Origin: Nocardia alba NBRC 108234
GTDB lineage: Bacteria; Actinomycetota; Actinomycetes; Mycobacteriales; Mycobacteriaceae
NCBI RefSeq assembly: GCF_001612665.1
Contig: NZ_BDAX01000002.1
Coordinates: forward strand, 992,001 to 1,056,000
Direction: 5' to 3'
DNA: 64,000 bases
A program made the position numbers and the translations under genes. The notes beneath the pieces are model-generated. The model was given only the letters and a program-made list of their open reading frames with translations, searched no databases and was not told the DNA's origin. How positions within the stretch are numbered: the first letter of the stretch is position 1; each line of letters opens with the position of its first letter. Below are positions 50,985 through 59,278 of this stretch, piece after piece.

Positions 50985-52484
50985 TCAGGGAATGATGACG
51001 GTGCGCTGCACGGGCTGGGCGGGAGTCTGCCGCCCGTAGAGGCCGCGCTGCAGCGAGCGCAGCAGAACGTCGCGGGTTTCCTCGGGCCGGATCAGTTCGT
51101 CGAATCCCATGTGTTCGGCTGAATGGTAGGACGCCTTCAGCTCCATCTCGCGCAGTTCGGCGGCCAGATCCGCTTCGGCGTTGGAGGCGTTGCTCAACGC
51201 GGCAGCGCCCATCGCGCCCATCGTGGCGCCCGGGTAGGCGAAGGTGCCCGCCTGACCGTCGAATCCGATCAGCGACATCACCATCGAACCGAATCCGTAG
51301 GCCTTGCGCAGTGTCACATGCAGTTTCAGCGTGGTCGCCGCGGTCTGCGCGACGAACATCCGCGCGCCGCTGCGCAATACGCCCTCCCGCTCGGACTCGC
51401 TACCGGGCAGCATCCCCGGGTTGTCGGCGAGGAAGATGATCGGCAGGTGGAAGGAATCGGCGACCATGATGAAGTGGGCCGCCTTGTCCGCGGCCTCGGT
51501 GTCGATCGAACCCGCGAGGACCTGCGGCTGATTGGCCACCACCGCGACCGGGTGCCCACCCAGATGCGCCAGCGCACAGATGATCGGCGTGCCGCGTTCG
51601 GGCTGTACCTCGAACCAGTCGGTGCCGTCGAACACGACATCGAGCACGGCCCGCATGTCGTAGCTCTGCACGTTGTCCCGGGAGACGATGTCGAGCAACT
51701 CCGGCGTCGCGCGCGGACCCGTGGTCTCGTCGGCGAGGTACACCGGCGGATAGGACCACGCGCTCGGCGGGAAATAGGACAGGTAGCGGCGGATCTCGTC
51801 GAGGACGTCCTCGTCGGTCTCGGCCACGTTGTGGACGACACCGCTGGGCAGCGCGACGTCGGGCCCACCCAGGTCTTCCTTCGAGATGTCCTCGCCGGTC
51901 GAGACTTTCACGACCGGCGGTCCCGCGGTGAAGATGCAGCCCTGCCTGCTCATGATGGAGAAGTCGGCGACCGGGGCGACCAGCGCGCCGTGGCCCGCCG
52001 ATGGCCCGAGCACGGCGGTGACCATCGGCACCTTGCCCGAGCACTGCGCCTGGGCCAGCAGATCGGTGGGGGTGCGACCGTAGTGATCGCCGGTCGGGCG
52101 GAACCCCGCTCCTTCCAAGAGCATCACCAGCGGCACCTTGTCGCGCACCGCCAGTTCGGCCAGCCGGTAGCGCTTGGAATTGCTGCCGGGAGCGATCGAG
52201 CCGGCCAGGGTGGTGAAGTCCTCGGCGCCGACCATGACGGGGACACCGTTGATCAGCCCGGACCCGGTCACGATCGCGTCGGCGGCGGCGATGTCGCCGC
52301 CGACGAGTGTGCCGAACTCCTGGAACGTGCCGGGATCGAGCAGCCGTTCGATGCGCGCCCTGGCGTCCAGCTTGCCCTTCCCCCGGTGTTTGGCGACCCG
52401 GTCCGGACCGCCCATCTCCAGCACGCGCGCGCGGCGACGGCCGAGATCGTCGAGGGTCTCGTCCCAGGTGTTGGCAGTTGTCAT
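50985..52484 (-). CDS. Acyl-CoA carboxylase carboxyltransferase subunit
   Basis: A 499-residue carboxyltransferase of the propionyl/acetyl-CoA carboxylase beta family. The N-terminal KHRGKGKLDARARIERLLDPG and the GAGFRP and GPSAGHGALVAP oxyanion segments are present. The C-terminal half has FLADNPGMLPGSESER and RKAYGFGSMVM. It would transfer CO2 from a biotin subunit to an acyl-CoA; no biotin carboxylase or carrier gene is in the window. It may handle propionyl-CoA or a special acyl-CoA released by the pathway. It follows the P450 gene on the same strand, sharing operator m. Confidence 0.86.
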   Translation of the reverse strand: MTTANTWDETLDDLGRRRARVLEMGGPDRVAKHRGKGKLDARARIERLLDPGTFQEFGTLVGGDIAAADAIVTGSGLINGVPVMVGAEDFTTLAGSIAPGSNSKRYRLAELAVRDKVPLVMLLEGAGFRPTGDHYGRTPTDLLAQAQCSGKVPMVTAVLGPSAGHGALVAPVADFSIMSRQGCIFTAGPPVVKVSTGEDISKEDLGGPDVALPSGVVHNVAETDEDVLDEIRRYLSYFPPSAWSYPPVYLADETTGPRATPELLDIVSRDNVQSYDMRAVLDVVFDGTDWFEVQPERGTPIICALAHLGGHPVAVVANQPQVLAGSIDTEAADKAAHFIMVADSFHLPIIFLADNPGMLPGSESEREGVLRSGARMFVAQTAATTLKLHVTLRKAYGFGSMVMSLIGFDGQAGTFAYPGATMGAMGAAALSNASNAEADLAAELREMELKASYHSAEHMGFDELIRPEETRDVLLRSLQRGLYGRQTPAQPVQRTVIIP

Positions 52485-52553
52485 GTCGTGGCCTGTCTTC
52501 TGTGATCGGTCGCGCGGACAGCGCGGGAATTCGGGAGGGGCGGGATTCTCAGG

Positions 52554-53783
52554 TCAGTCGATGGTGAAACGGATCGGCAAATGCTTCAACCCACCCACGA
52601 ACGTCGTCGCCGTCAACTCCGGCTCCCCCGCCAACTCGATCGACCGCAAACGCGGCAACAACTCCCCCAAGAACTTACTGATCTCCATCCGCGCCAACCC
52701 CGCACCCAAACAAAAATGCACACCATAACCGAACGCCACATGCTTGTTCGGCTCACGCTCGATATCGAACCGGAACGGATCATCGAAAACATCCTCATCC
52801 CGATTCGCCGACGCGTACGACAACAACAACGAATCCCCCGCCGGAATCGACACCCCGTTCACCACCGAATCCTCAGCCGCCGTGCGCATGAACGCCTTCA
52901 CCGGCGTCACCCACCGGATGATCTCCTCCACCGCACCCGCCATCAACTCCGGATGTTGCCGCAACCGATCCAACTGCTCAGGATGCTCGATCAACGCACG
53001 CATACCACCCGAGATACTGCTACTCGTCGTGTCATGACCCGCCGTCGCGATAATCGCGTAATACGACACCACATCCACATCCGACAACAACTCACCGTCG
53101 ACCTTCGCGTTCGCGATCGCCGACGCCAGATCATCGGTCGGATGCTCTCGTCGAGAGTTGGTCAACGCGGTGAAGAAGGTGAACATCTCCACCAACGCGT
53201 TCATCGCCTCATCCGGCGGCGTCGATCGCTTCAGCTCCTCGTCATCGGAGCCCATCAGCTCCTGGGTCAGCTTCAGCATCAACGGGAAATCGGACTCGGG
53301 TACCCCGAGCAACGACATGATCACATACAGCGGGAAATTCACCGCGATCTCGGACACGAAATCACACTCACCGCCGGTATCGCGCATGCGATCCACGTAT
53401 TGTTTCGCGAGCTCCTCGATCCGCTCACCCATCGCCTTCATCGCCTTGGGCGCGAACCAGTCCGCCGCGATCGCCCGCACCACCCGATGCTGCGGATCAT
53501 CCATGTGAATCAATGTCCGGATCCCGATCGCGGCCTGCATCTCGTCGGACTCCGCGGTCATCAACACCGGACGCGGCCAGTTCGTGAACCGGCGATTCGC
53601 CCGCTCGATCGCCATCACGTCGGCGTGCTTGGTGATCGCCCAGAACGGTTTGTACCCCGCCACTTCCACCCGCGCCACCGGCTTGTCCGCCCGCAACGCG
53701 GCCAACGCAGCGTGCAGCCTCGCCTCGTCGGCGTAGGCGGCAGGCTCGGCGAGAACGTTCGCGGCCTCATCAACGATCGGCAT
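52554..53783 (-). CDS. Cytochrome P450
   Basis: A 409-residue P450. The I-helix oxygen motif AGHDTTSS is near residue 247, the ExxR of the K-helix reads EEII-R, and the heme motif FGYGVHFCLG has Cys near 359. It hydroxylates a hydrophobic substrate using electrons from a ferredoxin. By appearance it resembles soluble terpene/alkylphenol-type class I P450s. The C-terminal half (52560 to about 53150) uses T/G-ending codons such as TTG and GGG, unlike the first half and the neighbours. The ATG at 53783 is used; a GTG 3 bases earlier is possible. It precedes the carboxyltransferase gene. Confidence 0.87.
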   Translation of the reverse strand: MPIVDEAANVLAEPAAYADEARLHAALAALRADKPVARVEVAGYKPFWAITKHADVMAIERANRRFTNWPRPVLMTAESDEMQAAIGIRTLIHMDDPQHRVVRAIAADWFAPKAMKAMGERIEELAKQYVDRMRDTGGECDFVSEIAVNFPLYVIMSLLGVPESDFPLMLKLTQELMGSDDEELKRSTPPDEAMNALVEMFTFFTALTNSRREHPTDDLASAIANAKVDGELLSDVDVVSYYAIIATAGHDTTSSSISGGMRALIEHPEQLDRLRQHPELMAGAVEEIIRWVTPVKAFMRTAAEDSVVNGVSIPAGDSLLLSYASANRDEDVFDDPFRFDIEREPNKHVAFGYGVHFCLGAGLARMEISKFLGELLPRLRSIELAGEPELTATTFVGGLKHLPIRFTID

Positions 53784-53882
53784 CACTATCAGCACCTTTT
53801 CCCGTTCCGAGCTGGCAACCCAGCAATCCACCACCTCGCGCGCACCCGCGCCGACGGCGTTGTCTCGCCCACAAGACTGATT

Positions 53883-53913
53883 TATAGTTACCCTTACTGT
53901 CAAGCTTTCTGTA
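53883..53913. promoter_or_regulatory. Cluster operator m, three weaker half-sites in 12-bp steps
   Basis: TATAGTT (53883), TACTGTC (53895) and TTCTGTA (53907) have 5-base spacers. The first pair closely resembles operator j, down to the accct spacer. Upstream of the minus-strand P450 gene in a 301-base divergent gap. Confidence 0.6.
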
Positions 53914-54017
53914 ACTGCCGTGGAGCGCTCGATCGATGCGGTACTCTCACCGCCCGCCACCCCGCGCTCGAGGCTCCCACCTCGACAGTCGCATTGCCGA
54001 CCCGGATGTCGGTCAGA

Positions 54018-54036
54018 TACTGTATGCCTTACAGTA
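54018..54036. promoter_or_regulatory. Cluster operator n (perfect dyad)
   Basis: TACTGTA-tgcct-TACAGTA, a perfect dyad 48 bases upstream of the plus-strand P450 gene. Confidence 0.82.
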
Positions 54037-54084
54037 AGTATTACTCCCAATACTCGTACGGTGTGACGAAGCCAGAGGTGAGCT

Positions 54085-55293
54085 GTGAACAGCCCAGTTG
54101 AGGACCGAGCAGAGACGATGGGGGACGTTCCCGATCCCCACGATCCCTACCCCTTCTTCGCCGCGCGGCGGCGCGCGGGCGGCGTATTCCATGGGACGGT
54201 GATGGACTACTCCAGAACCCCGAAGGAACTGCGCCCCACCGATACCTACGCCGTGATGTCGTGGTCCGCGGTGAACAAGGTCTTGCGCAACAACACGGTG
54301 TTCAGCACCCAGCTCTACGACGCGACGATCGGCGTGTTCATGGGCCCCACCATCCTGGCGATGAACGGCGCACCGCACCGCGCCCACCGCAATCTGGTGT
54401 CGGCGGCCTTCAAGCCGCAGTCGCTGGCCGTGTGGGAACCCGAGGTGGTCCGCCCGATCTGCGACGAACTCATCGACGAATTCATCGACGAAGGACGCGC
54501 GGACCTGGTCCGCGACTTCACCTTCGAGTTCCCCACCCGGGTCATCGCCCGCCTGCTCGGGCTGCCGGCCGAGGATCTGCCCTTCTTCCGGGACGCCGCC
54601 GTGGCGATCATCAGCTACGCGGGCAACGTCCCGAGGGCGCTGCGAGCGTCCAAGGAACTGAAGGAGTACTTCCTCGGTCATATCGAGCAGCGGCGATCCG
54701 CTCCGAGTGACGACATCATCAGCGACCTGGTCACCGCCGATATCGACGGCGAGAAGCTCAGCGATCGCGCGATCTACTCCTTCCTCCGGCTGCTGTTGCC
54801 CGCGGGCCTGGAAACGACCTACCGCTCGTCGGGGAACCTGCTGTTCCAATTGCTCAACCACCCCGAGCAATTCGCCGCGGTCCAACAGGATCACGGCCTG
54901 CTCCCGCAAGCGATCGAAGAGGGCTTGCGGTTCGAGACCCCGTTGACGCTGGTGCAGCGCTACGTCACCGAGGACACCGAGTTGGAGGGCGTCGCCATCC
55001 CCGCGGGGGCGGTCGTCGACGTCTGCCTCGGCTCGGCGAACCGTGACGAGACCCGGTGGGAGCGTTCCGAGGAATTCGACATCTTCCGACCGCACATCCC
55101 GCACATCAGCTTCACCGCGGGCGCGCACACCTGCCTCGGGTTGCACCTGGCCCGCCTGGAGACGCGCGTCGCCATGGAGGCGCTGCTGGCGCGACTGACC
55201 GATATCACCCTGCTGTCCGACGGTGACCCCCATATCTTCGGCCAGCCGTTCCGATCGCCGACCTCGCTGCCGGTGACCTTCGATGTTCGCTGA
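54085..55293 (+). CDS. Cytochrome P450, second type
   Basis: A 402-residue P450 distinct from the one at 52554. The I-helix motif is AGLETT near residue 243, with Glu where Asp is usual. The K-helix ExxR reads EEGLRFE, and the heme motif FTAGAHTCLG places the Cys near 350. It is likely a second hydroxylase of the pathway. The GTG start has GAGGTGAG upstream, identical to the CoA-transferase at 12029. The SDR gene follows 48 bases later, which suggests hydroxylation then oxidation. Confidence 0.87.
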   Translation: MNSPVEDRAETMGDVPDPHDPYPFFAARRRAGGVFHGTVMDYSRTPKELRPTDTYAVMSWSAVNKVLRNNTVFSTQLYDATIGVFMGPTILAMNGAPHRAHRNLVSAAFKPQSLAVWEPEVVRPICDELIDEFIDEGRADLVRDFTFEFPTRVIARLLGLPAEDLPFFRDAAVAIISYAGNVPRALRASKELKEYFLGHIEQRRSAPSDDIISDLVTADIDGEKLSDRAIYSFLRLLLPAGLETTYRSSGNLLFQLLNHPEQFAAVQQDHGLLPQAIEEGLRFETPLTLVQRYVTEDTELEGVAIPAGAVVDVCLGSANRDETRWERSEEFDIFRPHIPHISFTAGAHTCLGLHLARLETRVAMEALLARLTDITLLSDGDPHIFGQPFRSPTSLPVTFDVR

Positions 55294-55341
55294 CGCGCGG
55301 CAAGTCCACCGCCCCAGCTTTTTTCGACTCCGAGGAGCCCT

Positions 55342-56106
55342 GTGACCACCCGTAACATCTTCGATCTCATCGGCCGATCGGCGCTGGTCACCGGTGCGGC
55401 CGGCGGCATCGGCGCGGCCGTCGCCGCGGCGCTGGCCGCCCAGGGCGCGGCGGTCCTCGTCACCGATATCGACGGCGCCGCCGCGGCGGTCACCGCCGAG
55501 AAGATCGTCGCCGACGGTGGCCGAGCCGCCGCCGCGGCGCTCGATGTTCGCGACCGGGCCGCCGCCGATGCGGCCGCGAGTGCCGCCGCGGAGTTGGCCG
55601 ACGGGACACTGCATATCGTGGTGAACAACGCCGGTGCCACCGACCCCGCGATGTTCGCCGCCACCACCGAGGAATCGGTGCTGCGGATGCTCGACATCCA
55701 CCTGCTCGGCGCGTTCCGCGTGACGCAGGCCGCGCTGGCGTACCTGCCGACCGACGGCACCGGCCGCGTCATCAATGTGACCTCGTCGGCGGGACTGGTC
55801 GGCACGCTCGGCCAGGTCAATTACTCGGCGGCTAAATCCGGCATCGTCGGCATGACGAAATCGCTGGCCCGCGAACTCGCCCGCAAGCAGATCACCGTCA
55901 ACGCGCTCGCCCCGGCCGCGGCCACCCCGATGACCGCCACGATCCGCACCGATCCGAAGTTCGCCGAGCAGATGCTCAATCGCATTCCGCTGCGGCGCTG
56001 GGCCGAGCCGGCCGAGGTGGCGGGCGCGTTCGTCTTCCTCGCCTCCGACGCGGCGTCGTTCGTCACCGGCCAGGTGCTGCCGGTCGACGGCGGCCTGGTG
56101 ATGTAA
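55342..56106 (+). CDS. Short-chain dehydrogenase/reductase (FabG-like)
   Basis: A 254-residue classical SDR. The NAD(P) motif GAAGGIGAAVA is near residue 17, VNNAGATD near 95, Ser in VTSSAGLVG near 150 and YSAAKSG near 163. The C-terminal VTGQVLPVDGGLVM is the standard ending. An Ala-rich N-terminal half reflects GCC/GCG-rich DNA. It would interconvert a hydroxyl and keto group, perhaps on the product of the P450 encoded just before it. GTG start with GAGGAG upstream; a strong terminator follows. Confidence 0.88.
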   Translation: MTTRNIFDLIGRSALVTGAAGGIGAAVAAALAAQGAAVLVTDIDGAAAAVTAEKIVADGGRAAAAALDVRDRAAADAAASAAAELADGTLHIVVNNAGATDPAMFAATTEESVLRMLDIHLLGAFRVTQAALAYLPTDGTGRVINVTSSAGLVGTLGQVNYSAAKSGIVGMTKSLARELARKQITVNALAPAAATPMTATIRTDPKFAEQMLNRIPLRRWAEPAEVAGAFVFLASDAASFVTGQVLPVDGGLVM

Positions 56107-56120
56107 CGCGACACCGCAAC

Positions 56121-56164
56121 ACAATTGAGGCCCGGGCCCCCGCAGGGACCCGGGCCTCAATTGT
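56121..56164. terminator. Bidirectional terminator
   Basis: A perfect 16-bp stem (56121-56136 with 56149-56164) and a 12-base loop lie between the convergent SDR and crotonase genes. Confidence 0.85.
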
Positions 56165-56174
56165 CAGGTTCTCG

Positions 56175-57074
56175 CTAGTCCAGTTCCGGCTCGGGCACGT
56201 GGAAGTGGGCGTCGCGCAGCCGGAACGCCTCCTTGGTGCCGTGCTCGGCCCTGGTCTTCACAAAATTGAATTCTCCCGGTGAGAACTGCAGGTTGGTGCC
56301 GTAGGCGTGGAACAGATAGCTCGCCACCTCCTCGCCCTGATAGGCCTGACTCTGCTCGACCATCCGGAACGCCTCCTTCGCGATCACCACACCGTCGGCC
56401 GGCATCTTCGCCGCCTTCTCGGCCCAGTAGCGCGCCCGCGCGGTGACCGCCGCCGAATCGCAGGTCTCGGTGAAGACACCGAGGTGCTCGAGCGTGCCCG
56501 CCTCGATGATGTCGCCGGTGAGCAGCATCCGGCGCGCGAGCACCGGGCCGAGCCGATGGAAGAACATGTGCAGGCTGCCCAGCGCCGGGCCGAGGAACCG
56601 CGCGGCGGGCATGCCGATCTTCGCGTCGCGGGCGATGACCGAGATGTCGGTCATCAGGGCCATCTCGAATCCGCCGCCCAGCGCGTAGCCGCTGATCTCG
56701 CCGACGGTGACCTTCGGGAAGCCCATGAAATTGTGGTAGAAGCCGAAGGACTTGCGGTCCACCGTGAGTCGGCGGCGCTGACTCGGCCGGCTCTTGGCGG
56801 GCCGATCACCGTTGGTCGCGGGGCGCTCCCCGTACCAGCCGTAGGCGTTGTTCATGTCGGCGCCGGTGCTGAACACCCCTTCGGCGCCGCGCAGCAGCAC
56901 GACGGTGATGTCGTCATCCTCGGCGACCTCGTCCAGATAGCGCGCGATCCCGTCCCGCATCTCGGCGTTGTAGGAGTTGCGCTGCGACGGGTTGTTCAGC
57001 GTGATGGTGGCGATCCGGCGATCGGGATCGACCTCGTAGAGCACGCGGCCCTCGGCGGTACTGGAACTGGTCAT
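56175..57074 (-). CDS. Crotonase-fold protein, long form
   Basis: A 299-residue crotonase family protein. LNNPSQRNSYN, FSTGADMNNAYGWYG and ISGYALGGGFEMALMTD mark the fold. Here the first hydratase Glu is kept (GFEMA), but the second position is Ala (IGMPAARFLG). A basic insertion of about 25 residues (GDRPAKSRPSQRRR) follows the FSTGAD loop. The specific reaction is open. It is downstream of the CoA-transferase gene (40-base gap) and reads away from operator o. Confidence 0.83.
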   Translation of the reverse strand: MTSSSTAEGRVLYEVDPDRRIATITLNNPSQRNSYNAEMRDGIARYLDEVAEDDDITVVLLRGAEGVFSTGADMNNAYGWYGERPATNGDRPAKSRPSQRRRLTVDRKSFGFYHNFMGFPKVTVGEISGYALGGGFEMALMTDISVIARDAKIGMPAARFLGPALGSLHMFFHRLGPVLARRMLLTGDIIEAGTLEHLGVFTETCDSAAVTARARYWAEKAAKMPADGVVIAKEAFRMVEQSQAYQGEEVASYLFHAYGTNLQFSPGEFNFVKTRAEHGTKEAFRLRDAHFHVPEPELD

Positions 57075-57114
57075 CGAATGTCTCTTCCTTGTTCGAAGGG
57101 GATGGGCGTGGTCA

Positions 57115-58365
57115 TCAGACGACCTGTCGCTCGCGCAGGTCGGCCACCTCATCGGGGCTGTACCCGAGATCGGCCAGGATCTGCCCGGTGTGCTCGCCGA
57201 GCAGCGGCGCGCGCCGACGAATCCGCCCCGGCGTGCGCGACAACCGGAACGGCGTCGCGATGATCGGCACCGGCTTCGACGCGCCCGGATAGTCGATCCG
57301 CTCGAGGTAGCCCAGCTTCTCGACGTGCGGGTCCTCGAGCACGTCCTTGGTGCTGTGCATCGGCGCCGCGGGCAGTTTGAACTGTTCGAGCGCAGCGAGC
57401 ACCTCGGCCTTCGTCCGACCCCGGCACCAGTCCTGCATGAGGTCGTTGAGGAAGTCGCCGTGCTGCCAGCGCACGTCGTCATCGGCGAAGCGCGGATCGT
57501 CCATGAGGTCCTCCCGGCCGATCAACCGGCACCAGCGACGGAACATCGGCTGCCCGGCCACCTGGAGCAGCACCCAGCCGTCGGTGACCTCGTAGAGGTC
57601 GCACGGCGCGACCGAGGTTCCCCGATTGCCCATGCGCGGCTTGTCGACGCCGAGCAGGTCGCGCTCGATCAGGAACGCGTTGCTCATCATCAGCGCGGTC
57701 GGCAGCAAGGCGCCTTCGACGTGCTGGCCCTCGCCGGTGGCGCGGTGGTGGAACAGGGCCATCATGACCCCGATGGCCAGCGTCATCGCGGTGCCGAAGT
57801 CGGTGTAGGGAACCGTGGTGCGGATCGGTTGCTCGGGCAGGCCCTGACGGTGGGTGGCGCCCGACATGACCTGGCCCGCACCGTCGAAACCGATCCGGTC
57901 ACTGTAGGGACCGCCCTCGCCGTAGGCCGTGGCGCTGGCCAGGATGATGTCGGCCTTGACCGCGCGCAAGGTGTCGTAGTCGAGTCCGCTGGCCCGCATT
58001 CCGGCCAACGGCATGTTGGCGACGACGATGTCGGCGCCTGCCACGAGGCGACGGGTGATCTCGGCGCCGTCCGGCGTGGTCGAGTCCAGGGTCAGCGACC
58101 GCTTGTTGCGATTGCACTGCAGGAACGTGCCGCCTTCGCCACCCTCGGTCACCGCCTGCACCCAGCGGTCCTCGCCGCCCTCGCGCTTCTCGACGCGGAC
58201 GACATCGGCGCCCATGTCGGCCAGGATCGCGGTGCACCACGGGGCGGCGATGAACCGGCCGTAGTCGAGCACCCGCACACCGTCGAGGACGCCCTTGCTC
58301 GTACTCCCCCCGGCGGGCCGGTCGGCTCCCGTGCCGCCCGAAGGTGTGGTCCCGTTCTCGGCCAT
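57115..58365 (-). CDS. CaiB/BaiF family CoA-transferase
   Basis: A 416-residue family III CoA-transferase, the fourth in the window. VRVLDYGRFIAAPWCTAILADMGADVVRVE is the usual front, seen here in pieces. The Asp of VPYTDFGTAMTLA near 185 fits the catalytic site. The C-terminal APLLGEHTGQILADLGY closes the family pattern. The ATG at 58365 or a GTG at 58371 could start it (AGGAAAG is shared upstream). It is divergent from the crotonase at 58475 across operator o, and is followed by another crotonase gene. Confidence 0.87.
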   Translation of the reverse strand: MAENGTTPSGGTGADRPAGGSTSKGVLDGVRVLDYGRFIAAPWCTAILADMGADVVRVEKREGGEDRWVQAVTEGGEGGTFLQCNRNKRSLTLDSTTPDGAEITRRLVAGADIVVANMPLAGMRASGLDYDTLRAVKADIILASATAYGEGGPYSDRIGFDGAGQVMSGATHRQGLPEQPIRTTVPYTDFGTAMTLAIGVMMALFHHRATGEGQHVEGALLPTALMMSNAFLIERDLLGVDKPRMGNRGTSVAPCDLYEVTDGWVLLQVAGQPMFRRWCRLIGREDLMDDPRFADDDVRWQHGDFLNDLMQDWCRGRTKAEVLAALEQFKLPAAPMHSTKDVLEDPHVEKLGYLERIDYPGASKPVPIIATPFRLSRTPGRIRRRAPLLGEHTGQILADLGYSPDEVADLRERQVV

Positions 58366-58424
58366 CGCCACTCTTTCCTCGTCGGTACTTCACGTCACCT
58401 TGGCAGAACCATAACGGTATTGTC

Positions 58425-58443
58425 TACTGTATATCTAACAGTA
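58425..58443. promoter_or_regulatory. Cluster operator o (TACTGTA-N5-AACAGTA)
   Basis: A 19-bp dyad in the 109-base gap between the divergent CoA-transferase (58365) and crotonase (58475) genes. It is the rightmost copy in the window. Confidence 0.8.
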
Positions 58444-58474
58444 TGGGCCACGCCCTGTCCCCCAGGAGGAATGC

Positions 58475-59278
58475 ATGCCGTTCGACACCATCGGCTACGA
58501 GGTAGACGGGCACACGGCCACCATCACGCTGAACCGGCCCGAGGCCCTCAATGCGCTGAGCCCGCACATGATCACCGAATTGCGCGCCGCCTACGACGAG
58601 GCCGAGAACGACGACAAGGTCTGGCTGCTCATCGTGACCGCGAACGGTCGTGCCTTCTGCACCGGCGCCGACGTCAAGGCCATCCCCGGCGACGGCAAGG
58701 TCCTCAACGAGAAGCCGTACCTGTCGACCTACGAGCAGTGGGAGGCTCCGCAGGAGGGCACCCCGCCCTTCCGGACCATGACCAAACCGATCCTCGTCGC
58801 GATCAACGGAATCTGTTGCGGAGCGGGCCTGGACTGGGTGACCACCGGCGACATCATCATCGCCTCGGATCGAGCCACCTTCTTCGATCCCCATGTGAGC
58901 ATCGGGCTCGTCGCGGGCCGAGAGGTGGTCCGTCTCGCGCGGGTGCTCCCGCGCACCGTGGCCCTGCGGATGGCGATGATGGGCAAGCACGAGCGGATGA
59001 GCGCCCAGCGCGCCTACGAACTGGGCATGATCACCGAGGTCGTCGAGCACGACCGCCTGCTCGAGCGGGCTCGCGAGATCGCCGACATCCTCAATTCCAA
59101 TGCGCCGCTGGCGGTTCGCGGCACCCGGCTGGCGATCGTCAAGGGCCTGGACGTGCCGATGCACGAGGCCGAGATGCTGGCCGAGTCGTTCCGCGAACGG
59201 GTCACCCGCACCGAGGACGCGCTCGAGGGACCACGTGCGTTCGTGGAGAAGCGCGCCCCGGAATGGCAGTGCCGATGA
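58475..59278 (+). CDS. Crotonase-fold protein
   Basis: A 267-residue crotonase family protein. LNRPEALNALS, FCTGADVKA and INGICCGAGLDWVTTGD mark the fold. The first hydratase Glu is replaced by Asp (GLDWV) and the second by His (FFDPHVSIGLV). The DPHVS/DSHVS variant is shared with the next protein and may define a different reaction such as ring hydrolysis or retro-Claisen cleavage. AGGAGG precedes the ATG. It heads a four-gene coupled operon; its stop overlaps the next start (ATGA). Confidence 0.85.
   Translation: MPFDTIGYEVDGHTATITLNRPEALNALSPHMITELRAAYDEAENDDKVWLLIVTANGRAFCTGADVKAIPGDGKVLNEKPYLSTYEQWEAPQEGTPPFRTMTKPILVAINGICCGAGLDWVTTGDIIIASDRATFFDPHVSIGLVAGREVVRLARVLPRTVALRMAMMGKHERMSAQRAYELGMITEVVEHDRLLERAREIADILNSNAPLAVRGTRLAIVKGLDVPMHEAEMLAESFRERVTRTEDALEGPRAFVEKRAPEWQCR

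Noticed and set aside
52581..54101. A 506-codon plus-strand open frame opposite the P450 gene
   Set aside because: It is Arg/His-rich with no recognisable motif. It exists because the opposite-strand P450 uses codons that give few stops in this frame, and the P450 motifs are unambiguous.
54013..56160. A 715-codon minus-strand open frame under the P450 and SDR genes
   Set aside because: A shadow of high-GC coding DNA; composition is Gly/Arg/Asp-rich and repetitive, and both plus-strand genes have clear motifs.
57190..59274. Very long plus-strand open frame upstream of and in frame with the crotonase at 59275
   Set aside because: It runs antisense to the CoA-transferase and overlaps the crotonase at 58475 in another frame, with Arg/His-rich composition. 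Only the part from the ATG at 59275 looks like protein.
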